A program made the position numbers and the translations under genes. A stretch of DNA of 22,844 nucleotides from Pigoraptor chileana (taxonomy: Eukaryota > Opisthokonta > Filasterea), in contig CALSCR010000876.1 of the NCBI GenBank assembly GCA_943704495.1, positions 1-22,844 on the forward strand, read 5' to 3'. The notes under the pieces were generated by a model. That model did not search any database, had not been told where the DNA came from, and saw only the letters and a list, made by a program, of their open reading frames with translations. Below, piece by piece: positions 10,988 through 22,769 of this stretch (position 1 is its first letter; the number at the start of each line of letters is the position of its first letter).

Positions 10988-11651
10988 TCACAACCACACC
11001 CCTGCATCCGGCACAGCGGTCTCCTTTCTGATGTCCACCGCCAGCAGTTTGTCAAGCTCCTTCTGAAGGTCGTCCGCCTTGGCATTCTGGCGGCGAATCA
11101 CCTCTCCATTCTCAGCAATGGCCGCTGCAAAGTCGGGATCGCTGGCATCTGCCTCGACCATCTCTGCGTTTGAACGTTCCAAATGCGCTACAGAGTTGCG
11201 AAGGCGTGCGATTTCGTCTTGGACGAGCTCCGCAGAGCTTGCAAAGTGCGATTCAAGCGCCGCGATGGCATCGGACCTCGACTGAGGCTTGTCGGAATCT
11301 AAGGCACGTGAAGATTCGTTGGCACTATTTTCATTATTCTGTGTGGGAAGCTGCTGCTGAGGTGCAGGCTTTTTCCGGTAGTCCGTCATGTAGACCCCTT
11401 CAAAAACCTGCACGAAGTTGCACAAAAGTCAACACAGCAATCGTCACTCAAGGTGCACATGGACTCAGCGAAAGAACTTCCAAACGATGAATACGGCAGC
11501 CTCGATGCATGATGTAGTCTTCAAAAGTAAGAATAGACAAGGCGACAACAAACCGACGTTACTGCTGACAGATTGTTTGAGTGGCAGACGAAATGAGGTT
11601 ACCACTTCGCGCCAATTCAAAGCCTACCTTGTGCTCTGTTGTGGATGTCAT
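10988..11651 (-). CDS. Small coiled-coil protein of unknown function
   Basis: Two predicted exons on the minus strand: 11651-11628 (eight codons, MTSTTEHK) and 11407-10988 (stop TGA), 147 aa in total, phase 0 at the join. The donor is AAG|GTAGGC and the acceptor GTGCAG|GTT. The second exon begins VFEGVYMTDYRKKP, continues with a polar Q/N/S-rich linker, and then a heptad-like charged helix from about residue 50 to 130 (ALESHFASSAELVQDEIARL, later DLQKELDKLLAVDIRKE). The regular helical pattern with no glycine or proline breaks argues for real coding sequence. I do not recognise the family. A start at the internal ATG (11389) is the fallback if the tiny first exon is wrong. Its 3' end is 187 bp from the convergent TFIIIC stop. 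Confidence 0.6.
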
Positions 11652-12072
11652 TCTGAATTGCAGACTAGATACATCAGAAAGGGTTTATAGAATAGGCAAT
11701 ACAAACACAGCAACTTAACAATGTAACCCATTTTTCTGCAGTTTGAGCACGACAACTGAGTGTGCGTGTCTGCATGCTGACGGCTCACTACTCTTGACGC
11801 CACCCGGTGTTGTAACGCGGCAATTAACCCTAACCCTGCCTAACCCAATCTTGAGCAACCCTAATTACTGTATTTGGCAACAGTCGGCGTCGAAACAACA
11901 ACAACAAACCACCTGACACGGCCCAAACATAATGGGGATGCAATTGCTGCGAATATGCACACTTGCCGAGCCCGTCAAGTTCATTAATCACACAACGTGC
12001 AAATATATTTTCGCACATAGTTGCGGATTGTGTCATCTTTAGTGGTTAATCAAGCCCTGTGCAGTTTGAAAA
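11652..12072. other. Intergenic region between the coiled-coil gene and the dioxygenase pseudogene
   Basis: 421 bp without a supported gene, lying between the divergent starts of the small coiled-coil gene (minus) and the dioxygenase remnant (plus). It carries the telomere-like CCCTAA motifs at 11824-11866 and an otherwise unremarkable AT-rich stretch. Confidence 0.55.
11824..11866 (-). promoter_or_regulatory. Telo-box / interstitial telomere-like CCCTAA motifs
   Basis: TTAACCCTAACCCTGCCTAACCC (listed by position, 11824-11846) holds three CCCTAA-type units, and a further AACCCTAATTA lies at 11857-11867. The minus strand reads TTAGGG-like. In plants and some other eukaryotes AAACCCTAA telo-boxes are promoter elements, and the same sequence can be left from ancient telomere repair. 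Here it sits 170-250 bp upstream of both flanking starts, so a promoter role is plausible but unproven. Confidence 0.4.
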
Positions 12073-13196
12073 ATGCCTCCCTGCGGCACACCTTCCATGT
12101 CGGCCAACGCCGATGACGTTTTCCAAGAATTTAATGCGCCCTGGACATGGGTTCGCCATCCCTTCAACGCGTCAGTGGAGTCCCTGGCAGATGCAGTCAA
12201 CCGTGCACATGAGCTCTGGCAACGACGCCCGCCCTGGGCAACCGCGCCAACGCAGCGTACCAAGCGCATCTCGTATACAAGGATTCATTCTCCGAGGGTC
12301 GCGGTGGTATGGATGTTGACCAAAAACGCGTCCTTGATTTGAGCCCCGACCGCCTCGATGCTATTGACTCTGCCGATCCTGCGCTTATTGACGACATTGC
12401 GGTGCATGCCCCGGTGAAGAAAGTGCTTGGGTTTTACGAGGAGATTCGGGCCGCATGCACGCCAAAGGTTCTCGATGCCCTCGCCCTTGCCACCAGTGTG
12501 CCCCGCCACCGCTTTGGTGCCCCGCTGGCTGCGTACCGCACCGTCGACTACTACGAGCGTCCGATGGCAACGGCCGGCGCTGATCGTGCGCCTGGGCTTC
12601 TGTCCACTTCATCACTCAAGGACACCATCCTCCCTCCCCGCTGTGGGGCTCACTAAGACTTTGGCTTCTTTACCCTCATCTTCCAGAACGACGTGTCTGG
12701 ACTCGAGGTGAAGTGCCCCGACGGCGAGTGGCGCCTCATTGACCTTGAAGCGGGAGAGGCGGTGGTTGTGTTCGGATGGGCATCGCATGTCCTGTCGAAC
12801 GGTCGCGTTCGCGCTGTGACGCACCGCGTGGTTGATTCCGCTGCCCGTAGCTGCCACGTGACTGGGAATGTCAGCCGCCGTCGCCTCGCCGCGGTGGTGT
12901 TTGTGGCGCCGGAACCGGCGCTACCCCTCACGCCCGTGGTGCATCCGGGAGAGTCTGCCATGTACGGCACGCTTGTTGCCGGTGATCTCAAGGAACGCAT
13001 GGCGCGCTTGTGGCGTCGTCGCGAGGGCACGCTGGACGACAGCGAGCGGGCAGAGGAGGACCGGGTTGCGCGAGTGACGGGGCTTCGCACACAGGCGGAT
13101 GTTGTGAGGACACTTGAGCTGCGCCGTGGGGCGGCAGGCCTTGGCGTGATGCAGGTGCAGATGCAACACCTGTCCCACCGAGGCATCCCCGTTTGA
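12073..13196 (+). pseudogene. Broken 2-oxoglutarate/Fe(II)-dependent dioxygenase (isopenicillin N synthase-like)
   Basis: Intronless remnant of the soluble 2OG-Fe(II) oxygenase family, which oxidises small molecules using Fe(II), O2 and 2-oxoglutarate. The frame beginning at 12073 encodes family-like sequence up to about 12215-12240. Homology then continues in the frame one base earlier (NRANAAYQAHLVYKDSF, DVDQKRVLDLS) to the TGA at 13194-13196. That downstream frame is interrupted once, by TAA at 12654-12656, in the motif GAH-stop-DFGFFTLIFQNDVSGLEV. The stop occupies the x of the iron-binding HxD. The distal ligand is present (THRVVDS). The 2OG-binding region (NVSRRRLAAVVF) has Arg but lacks the usual RxS serine. 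The expected N-terminal GFF/NHG region is not seen. Long intact stretches either side of each lesion suggest recent inactivation or a sequence error. If the assembly is wrong, this would be a functional gene of about 350 aa. Confidence 0.68.
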
Positions 13197-13670
13197 TGGC
13201 GCATGTGGTTTCCGAGGCTGTGTTTATAATCAGCTTATTTAACAGGGTCCGTACCCGTGATATTTAATGGTCCGTGCGTGCCCTTATACTTAATCAGCCT
13301 TTTGGCTCGCTTGTGTACTGGTGGATCCTTTTCTTTATTTTTGGTTGCACAACTGCGCCCTTTGATTCTCCTCATGCCGTTGTAATCCCTTCTTCATGTT
13401 GCTTGTTAAGCGCTTTTATTATTATATTTAACCCACAAAGAAGAAGTGCCCCGGTGGGTTTCTGCGCTCGGTCTGGCGAGAACGGAAACGAGAACGGCAG
13501 TTAGGGTTGGCCGTCTAGGGTTATTTTATTGGGTTTGCAGAGTAGTAGTCAAGGACTTGGCAAACAACAGTTTTTTTGCCGGCAGATCAAGACAGCATCT
13601 GGAGTTGAAAACAAACCAACAAACCAACACACAGAATACGCCACAACGCCAACACAATACGCAACGAAAG
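13197..13670. other. Intergenic region upstream of allantoicase
   Basis: 474 bp without a supported gene. It has AT-rich stretches (13230-13280 and 13320-13440), with short imperfect duplications such as ggtccgt-acccgtgatattt and ggtccgtgcgtgccc. The TTAGGG-type motifs at 13500-13523 lie close to the allantoicase start. The promoter of allantoicase should lie here. Confidence 0.55.
13500..13523 (+). promoter_or_regulatory. TTAGGG-type telo-box motifs upstream of allantoicase
   Basis: gttagggttgg followed by tctagggtta gives two TTAGGGT-like units about 150-170 bp before the allantoicase ATG. They are in the opposite orientation to the CCCTAA cluster at 11824, and the two clusters bracket the dioxygenase remnant. 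A telo-box promoter element is the simplest reading. Function is not shown. Confidence 0.35.
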
Positions 13671-16131
<2,461 letters not shown>

Positions 16132-16441
16132 TCGTAAAGATGTAGGATGCAAAATCAATGTCTTAGCATGGACTCTACTCCACATGTAAGCACAAGGAGA
16201 AAACATAGCAAGTACAGCAGGAACTTTTGCTTGTGCCGACACGCACACACTCTGAATCCCATTTCAAAGCCCAACATGCAGAGACTGTCGCAGGCACCGC
16301 TGCCACTGCGAACACATGGATTGCCGATAGCACTGCATAGTCGTCACTGCTCGTCACTTCATTCGTCACTGCATGGACGTCCCCCAAAACATCAGTGAAC
16401 GTCTGTGTTTAATTTGAGAATGCGATCCATATTCAAATCTT
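16132..16441. other. Convergent 3' region between allantoicase and CENP-I
   Basis: 310 bp separating two stop codons on opposite strands. It should contain both 3' UTRs and polyadenylation signals. Three close copies of TCGTCACT (about 16341-16370) are the only repeat noticed. No gene is seen. Confidence 0.55.
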
Positions 16442-19400
16442 TCACATGGCAAATGCATCGTCTGCCACTCGTCGTTCCAGCCCCTTCACGCGCCGCTGAA
16501 CAAGCGAGTGGATGAACGTGTACAGAAATTCGTACACGCCAACAACGTTGCGCGACCGCAAAAAATCGAGAAAAGGGACGCGGAATCTGTCTTTGATGAC
16601 GCTTGGACGGATACCAGCGAGATCCACGTCACGTCCTTCCGAAGCAGCCACCTGTTGCATGCGGCGGACGGATTAAAAAGAATAAGCAAAAAAGAAACAG
16701 CGACAACAAAAGAAGAGAGCATACAACCAACAACTACTACAACAACGACAATAATAATCGCCAAGGGCGCAAATGGTGCGCATGACACATTGCAAGGAGA
16801 CTGACCTGCTGCTGGCACTCGATGAGATACTGACGGGTCATCGAGCAGAAAACGGGCGATTGCGTGACGGAAAAGAGGTTGTTCATGCCAGGAAGGGACG
16901 CGCGCAATTGCAACTTGCTTTCTCTGTCACAGTTGGGAGCGACAAGGGGTCAAATTGTGAGAACTCATGCGGCATTATGAGGGAATCCGCGCACAACCAA
17001 TATGCATCATGCACTCTCCTTCAGCAAATAACGAATTGGAGACAGAAGCAACGACATACACGCACACGCGCAGACACATGCAGGCGCGCACCGTGGAAGG
17101 TCAAAGCAGTTCGACACATCGGATCCATCCTCCGGTAGCACGCGGTTGCGCCAGAGGACGTTGCAAAATTCCATAATGTATCCGTTGAAGAGGTCCAGCC
17201 GCTCCAGGCCGGTCGGTATCGTCAGCCGCGGCAATTGGCCCCCCGAGCCACGCGACTGGACCTGCTTCTCCTTGAGGGCATCGAACGCCGTCTTGTAGCT
17301 GCGGCAAGGGAAGGCGACATCGGTGCATGTGGTTTGCGTGTGTGCGTACGAGTGTGTGTGGCAGTGAGAAAAGTGATTGGTGTGCGCACTGCGCAATCAT
17401 TCCATCAACCCCCCCTCCCCCCCTCAACGCGCGCGCGCGCACACACACACACACATCGATTTTTGGCGAGTCCACTCACCGCGCAATCAGGCCCGCAATA
17501 CGCGACACGGCCATTGCGTTTGACGCAAAAAAGCACCGATAGACAATGCCCTCGGACGGCACCATGAGAAACGGCAGGCCGTAGTGAAGATTGAACTCCA
17601 CGACCGTCTCGTAAAAGGCGAGGGCGGCGTCGTGCAGTGCCGCATGGTCGCTCTCGCACTGCGATGGCCCACACGCACACGCACACGCACACCGCACACA
17701 CATCAACATCGATTCAATTTGCAGACAAAGGCATCATCGACCACAACCAAAACAAAAAGAAGCAAGCGTCGATCCAGCCCTCAGACTACCAGGGTCGCAT
17801 GACTGGGCGTGTGTGCGCAACAAAAAAAAACACACAAAACAATAGTCAAGAGACATATACATAAAGTCACAGCGGCCGCGCACCTCCATTCCAAGAACAG
17901 CCATCGAGTCGACATGTCGCACAAATTCGTACAGTGTGCGGTGGTGGTCCACATTCGCTGCGAGGGGCCCAAACACAAACGCTCCCGCCTGCCCGCCCTC
18001 AGCATCACGACCCCTCCCTGTCACTCCGCCGCTGACGAGGCCTGCTCTTCGCAGCGTCAGCGCAAACCGCGCCACCATGTCTCTGTAGCACAGGAGTATC
18101 CGAACTTTTGTTTGAGGCGGCGATGTGAAAAAAAGCGCGTTAATCGGCCTCAAAATACCCGCGTAAAGTTCCTCGTATGCGCACGGACGCGTACGCGAAA
18201 CGAGGCGCAACACGAGATCGGCATGATCGATTCCGTTCCACGTCGGGAGGTACGTTCCAAGGAAGGCGCCGAGAACAGGCGGCGCATCGTGCATGAAGTC
18301 CACGAGGTCAACAAGCGCCCCGAGCAGCCTCCGCGATCGCGACGAGGCCTCCACACGAGATGCGGCGACGACTGTGACGCTTCCTCCACGCCCCGGCACA
18401 AGCTCCGACGCCAGAGTAGCCTGCAGCCACGCGGCAAGCCGTGTGCAGATGGAGGCGCGCGCTGACGGACTGCATGCAACCACGTGCTGCACGGCGCGCG
18501 ATCCAAGCACCGCTGCGGCCTGCGAGGGCAGCTCCAGAGAGTCGATTTTGGCGCATAAGTCCTGTAAAGATGCAATGCTTTCAAATGAAGACAGTCCCGT
18601 ACTCGTGTCAATGCCTGCGACAACCGACATGCCGCTTCGTGGCGGGGGGATCACGGGATCCACGCGCAAACGCTTGCGGGACCGTGCAGCAACAACCTCA
18701 GTCGACGAAGACGACCATACACTGCTAGCGCCGCCGTCCGCAGCAGCGACAGCGTGAAGACTGCCCGGTTGTTGGCTGCCAGGATGGCGGGCGGGGACCG
18801 CTGCGGCCGCCATGCGTTCATGCACAGCACGGATCACCTCCTGCAACTTTGCACTCGGTGGGCGAAAGGACTGTGGCGCATTGTCTGCAACGTGTATGTC
18901 GGAGGATGGCGACAGTGCACGATATGCACCGAGGAGTGCGACCAGCGGGGCCTCCGAGCCCACTTGGCTCTCCAGTTCAAGCAGGCGCTGGATGCGAAAG
19001 TGTTGCACGTCCGATGGTCGCGTGAGGAGATACAGAAGATGACATGCGTCCGCTCGCAACGAATCGAACCATAGCAACCGAAACAGAACACCGTAAAGCC
19101 GATGCAGACTAACTCGCGAGTCAAGCAGCTCGAAAACGGCGAGCAGCCAGCGGAGAAAGTATCCCCGGATCCCCAGCGATATGACACACTCTCCAGTCGT
19201 ATCCAACCGCATGTTAAACCGTGCGATTGCAGTGACAACACATGACTCCGGCACCGTCGTTCTTGGCACAAGCGCCTTGAAAAGCCTCTTTGCCAGCGAA
19301 TCGTGCAGTCCACCGCGTGTTGCCAGCGCAACAACTGCCGACACGTGACCCGGGGCCAGTCCGTACGCGCGCGCCTGCACCTCAATCACGGACATTCGTT

Positions 19401-19515
19401 CCCGATACGCTTCCTTATCAGCAGACGGTGCTCGTGGAGGTGGCGCATGTGTGGTTTCGAGGAAAGCCAGAGTCGCATCGACGTCGGCATCCCCCCGCGA
19501 CACGGCATCGCGCAT
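16442..19515 (-). CDS. CENPI: Centromere protein I (CENP-I / Mis6)
   Basis: Five predicted exons on the minus strand: 19515-17884, 17658-17480, 17298-17092, 16917-16806 and 16651-16442 (2340 nt, 779 aa, phases consistent). CENP-I is a HEAT-repeat-like subunit of the inner-kinetochore constitutive centromere-associated network, working with CENP-H/K at CENP-A chromatin. Family hallmarks visible are the N-terminal helical block (ALVPRTTVPE near residue 85, YFLRWLLAVFELLDSR near 119, YGVLFRLLWF near 141) and the signature CHLLYLLTRPSDVQHFRIQR at about 158-177. A serine-rich linker with RSRKRLR follows. The C-terminal block has ALAFYETVVEFN, GLPFLMVPSEGIVYRCFFAS and NGYIMEFCNVLWRN, and ends FLRSRNVVGVYEFLYTFIHS. 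The length is close to human CENP-I (about 756 aa). The ATG at 19515 follows an in-frame TGA, but that TGA adjoins a possible acceptor (CCTGAG), so a short 5' exon cannot be excluded. Introns are TG-rich on the coding strand. Confidence 0.9.
17671..17702. repeat. (CA)n-type microsatellite in CENP-I intron 1
   Basis: cacacgcacacgcacacgcacaccgcacac on the plus strand reads TG-rich on the coding strand. It lies 10-40 nt before the acceptor of CENP-I exon 2. A second (CA)n run at 17429-17454 lies in the next intron. Confidence 0.75.
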
Positions 19516-19683
19516 CTTTGCGTCAGCGTCGCGTCCTCAGGCCGAGCTGGTGAGTGACACAGTGGGATAAAGTGTATCGAGTCACCAGTTGAAACCGAAA
19601 ACGAAGCGCTCAACCAAGGTGCCACCAGTCTCCTTGTGAAGTATGTCTCTTATGCAAATCTCAGCAAAGATCATCAAATGCAC

Positions 19684-19698
19684 ACTACTGTCAGTAGT
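19684..19698. repeat. Perfect inverted repeat in the CENP-I/NDUFA1 promoter region
   Basis: ACTACTG (19684-19690), one central T, then CAGTAGT (19692-19698): perfect 7-bp arms. A site of this form could bind a dimeric factor. Only the symmetry and the promoter location support that. Confidence 0.4.
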
Positions 19699-19728
19699 AA
19701 AATGTCATTTCACCGGTTCATAAATTTT

Positions 19729-19737
19729 TTTGGCGCC
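19729..19737 (+). promoter_or_regulatory. E2F/DP-like site upstream of CENP-I
   Basis: TTTGGCGCC, preceded by further Ts, fits the E2F consensus TTTSGCGC. It lies about 215 bp upstream of the CENP-I ATG. CENP-I is a cell-cycle gene, so E2F control is reasonable, but the motif alone is weak evidence. Confidence 0.42.
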
Positions 19738-20025
19738 TGGAGTAAATCCGGAGTATTCAAAGATTACCCCGTGAAATCCCTCAATACACGACTACATGTA
19801 CAGGCCCAGTCGAACAACTAAGATACTGCTGTTCAGACCTCATTACAATCTTTTTCCTTGTGAATTCTCTCTACTTTCCTCGTTGGAGGGCTTTGTGAGT
19901 ATCAAACACTACGTGTTGTGTTTGTCACACTGTATAGACAGCGTGGAATAAGTGTCGATTCGTCTCGTTTCGTTGGCATCTAATTGTGCGCCTGTTCCCA
20001 CACACACTGCAACAGAATTTGTATA

Positions 20026-20033
20026 TTTGGCGC
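20026..20033 (+). promoter_or_regulatory. E2F/DP-like site immediately upstream of NDUFA1
   Basis: TTTGGCGC, 20 bp before the NDUFA1 ATG. It fits the E2F core on the plus strand. Because it is so close to the ATG it may be transcribed. It could also serve the divergent CENP-I gene about 510 bp away. Confidence 0.33.
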
Positions 20034-20052
20034 TTGTTGCAACACTGCGACA

Positions 20053-20702
20053 ATGACGTGGCACGAAGTCATTCCCCCGTTCGCCATTATTGTGGGCATG
20101 TTTTTTGCAACGCATTATGGTCTCCGTGCTGAGCATTGGATTGTGGGCAAGGTTGGTGCCCTGTGTGCGCCCTGTGTGTGCAGGCACTTTCTACTTGCAT
20201 GCTACATCACACGCACACACACACACACACACACTCTCTCTCTCTCTCTCGCACACACCACCCACACCATCCTATGGAATGGTTCTTTTATCTGGTCTAT
20301 AATACCTGCGCTCCTCTTAATCAAATGTCTCGATGGTTTGTTGCGGCGAATGGTTTGCCAGGCCGTTGCCATTGGCTTTAGAGAGCGGAATTTTGTTCGT
20401 AGGCAGGTGCCTTGAGGTGTATGATTGTGAATCAATCTTTTTTAGTTTGATTCCGATGTGTTCCCTAATTCCCTTTGTTGCATACACAACAGCCACTGCG
20501 GTGGGGTCAGGATGCCTTTGACAAATCGCTCGAGCGAAGGGACGTTCGGATTACAGGGCAAGCATACAAGCAGAAGGTTCGCATAGCCCATGTCTGCTCA
20601 CTACATTAACTCTCACGATTGTTCGCGGGTTGTTATGGGAAATCGCTCTCCAAAATTTCAACTCGTTATGTGCCTTCTTCGTTGCAGATTCCGCAGGAAT
20701 AA
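20053..20702 (+). CDS. NDUFA1: NADH:ubiquinone oxidoreductase subunit MWFE (NDUFA1)
   Basis: Three predicted exons: 20053-20151, 20493-20576 and 20688-20702 (198 nt, 65 aa, stop TAA). MWFE is a small accessory subunit of the mitochondrial complex I membrane arm. The N-terminus (MTWHEVIPPFAIIVGMFFAT) gives the single transmembrane helix typical of the family. After the first intron comes PLRWGQDAFDKSLERRDVRI, matching the conserved G-x-D-x-(W/F)-D...RD region. The protein then ends QAYKQK plus IPQE from a four-codon last exon. That exon has a strong pyrimidine-rich acceptor (CTTCTTCGTTGCAG), although its donor GTTCGC is unusual. Reading through instead gives a stop at 20607-20609 after a divergent tail. 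The 65-aa length fits the family (about 65-70). It is divergent from CENP-I and converges on cullin-4. Confidence 0.85.
20208..20250 (+). repeat. (CA)n-(CT)n compound microsatellite in NDUFA1 intron 1
   Basis: About 26 nt of acacac followed directly by about 17 nt of tctctc, within the 341-nt first intron of NDUFA1. Confidence 0.8.
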
Positions 20703-21279
20703 TCGCCCCACAGAGCGAGAACTGCCCGAGTGTGGCTATGCACTGCTGTAACTTTCGCTTTGTATGATTGTGTTTTTTGTGCGTTGTTCGTGCGCGTCGG
20801 CGTTGCTGTACTGGGAAATTGATCACTAAATAGGTCAATTACGAGTCTGCTAGGTCAGTTCCACTGCTTGTTGATGCCCGTCCGAGGCAATGTGCCTGCC
20901 CATCCCATGCCTTCATACGTTTTATTCCTCTGGGATTCAAACCCCAATATTGAGTGTGCGACGGGCAAGACGTTCAGCTGGACACTCTGTCGATCAGCCG
21001 GAAAGTGGCAACCCCAACGCGCCGACGACCATCAACACCATATCAATTGCACCACAATTCACCAACACACACGCACCACATACACACGTGCACATACACA
21101 CGCCCACGAACACTCTAGACAAGCTCCCATGCAACCAATCGACTTGAACCCCATCGACCACGCAACCACGACTGAACAGCCCTTCATGTTTTGCTTATCG
21201 AAAGTAAGGAGACGGATAGAGGACGAACAGAAACGAGAAAGAAAGAGCAAAAAAGCACCGCTGGATTGGTTGGTAGCCC
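20703..21279. other. Convergent 3' region between NDUFA1 and cullin-4
   Basis: 577 bp with no supported gene. It must contain both 3' UTRs. It is CA-rich around 21055-21110. Open frames here show no family features and follow the composition. Confidence 0.55.
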
Positions 21280-22749
21280 TCACGCGAGATAATTGTAAAT
21301 TGTGGCATTGTCCTTGTCGCGCTGGAGATATTCCCGATCAATAAGCGACTCGATGCGCTTCTTGAGGTCGGCGGGCTGAGAAACAAACGATACAAGCACG
21401 GAATGTCAAGCGTCAAGGTCAATCGCATGGGCACACGCATGACTCAAACAAGCGTGCCATACATACAAATAACGCAACACACGCACGCATACTACGTACA
21501 CACACACACACACACACACAGGCATGACAAAAGGAGGAGGTAATATGCCCACCTTGACAGGAAACTTGAGCTGGTTGAACAGCTCGGAAATGAGAAGTGT
21601 GTGACTTAGATTTTTGCGCGTCTTCATGATGCGGACAATGGCAGCGTCGACCTGTTGAGTTTATCCAAACCGGCAACCAAGCAGGCGAATACAGGACCCA
21701 AAAACAAAGTGAATACGAGTGATGGGTTCAATCATTATCAGGCACATGAACAATTTCCTTTGGATTACACGCACACTAGCTAAGCAACACACACCGTCAC
21801 ACATGACACAACAATTAAGCGCACACCCTTGCCATTCAAGAGCGCACGACGCACCTGGTACTGCCTGTCTTGGAAGACTTTTTCAGTTGTGTTCGTGTTC
21901 TCCTCCACCTGCAAGTGTGAAATACGTTCATTTGCAGAACAGGCAACACATGCAATCAGCGACGCATGCAATCAGCGACGACGCAAGCAACACAACCGAG
22001 CCAAGATAGACGCATATGCGCTCTGAATGTGGCGTTTTGCTATGCACCCGCCCCAAATGTGCCATGCTTGCATAATGATAAGGATGGCGGTGGTGGGACG
22101 CACCGTCTCCTTCAATTGAATCTGGTTGATCTTGATCCTCGTGAGCTTGTTCACAAACTCGTCGTTGAACTGGAATGCGTCGCCATCTTCCACGTCCTTC
22201 CCCTGGAGACGAGTCAGCGGCCGTGCATTGATTGCAGATTGTCAGCATAGTGCGTACGTTGCACAGCTAACCGCATGCAATCGGATGTGACGGCGCCAGA
22301 GAGCTCATGGCAACACACACACACACACACACACATACACGCATAGTAATGTGCATGGAGCGCGTACAGAAAATAGGCATTCGCACCTTTGGAATCTTGT
22401 TGAGCACCCTGACCTTGCCGCACGCAAGCGATTGGAGCGTGCGTCGCAGTTCCTTGTCCTCTGCCATCAGCAACAACCCCAGTCACACACACACACACAC
22501 GCACCCACCCCATTCGTTGTTCAGAATGTGCCAGCAAAAGAAAGCAAGATGATGACTGGCTCCACCTTGTCCTTTCATTCCATACCATCAAAACATAACA
22601 CACACACGCGCGCACACACAAAAGGAGCGTGAATCCAACTCACCGATGGCAGTACCCTCGGCAATTTCTTTCAGCGAGAGTTGATCCGTATTTTCAAAGA
22701 GAAAAAGGACGATTGCCTGGAAGAGCGACACTTGAAGCTCCTTCTTACC
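21280..22749 (-). CDS. CUL4: Cullin-4, C-terminal part (gene continues beyond the right edge)
   Basis: Six predicted C-terminal exons on the minus strand: 22749-22644, 22460-22387, 22202-22104, 21908-21855, 21651-21553 and 21375-21280, phases consistent, 175 residues visible and ending in TGA. Cullin-4 is the scaffold of CRL4 ubiquitin ligases, binding DDB1 at its N-terminus and RBX1 at its C-terminus. The sequence runs [110 protein letters not shown] and ends YNYLA. The neddylation lysine in VRIMK lies at about 21622-21624. The spelling LKFPVKP and the ETVEE region favour CUL4 over CUL1 or CUL3. Upstream exons, including most of the cullin-homology domain and the DDB1-binding end, lie outside the window past a (CA)n tract. 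Confidence 0.95.
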
Positions 22750-22768
22750 CTGCACAACAGAGGGAACG

Positions 22769-22769
<1 letters not shown>

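Larger units (their letters stand above)
19516..20052. other. Divergent promoter region of CENP-I and NDUFA1
   Basis: 537 bp between divergent start codons. It holds two E2F-like TTTGGCGC sites (19729-19737, 20026-20033), a perfect inverted repeat (19684-19698) and AT-rich stretches. No coding sequence is supported. The CENP-I 5' UTR may contain a short intron ending near 19539. Confidence 0.6.

Noticed and set aside
11418-11690. Plus-strand open frame opposite the small coiled-coil gene
   Set aside because: No recognisable pattern; it overlaps the intron and first exon of the better-supported minus-strand gene.
11824-11866. True chromosome end or subtelomere
   Set aside because: Only a few degenerate CCCTAA units are present, with housekeeping genes on both sides. 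An internal motif or telo-box fits better.
12151-12281. A spliced intron (GTTCGC donor at 12151, AG at 12280-12281) rescuing the dioxygenase frameshift
   Set aside because: It restores phase but would remove conserved-looking sequence (NASVESLADAVNRA and NAAYQAHLVYK), and it does not explain the TAA in HxD. A frameshift lesion is simpler.
12654-12656. TAA as a reassigned sense codon (for example Gln) in an alternative genetic code
   Set aside because: Other genes end at TAA at family-appropriate positions (allantoicase 16129-16131, NDUFA1 20700-20702), no other in-frame TAA or TAG occurs in the long conserved exons, and the same dioxygenase gene also has a frameshift.
12653-13204. Minus-strand open frame opposite the dioxygenase remnant
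   Set aside because: Arg/Ser-rich product without homology features. The plus strand has the oxygenase motifs.
20577-20609. NDUFA1 ending by readthrough at the stop 20607-20609
   Set aside because: It adds a VRIAHVCSLH-like tail not typical of the family, while a strong downstream acceptor gives a normal-length protein. Kept only as an alternative.
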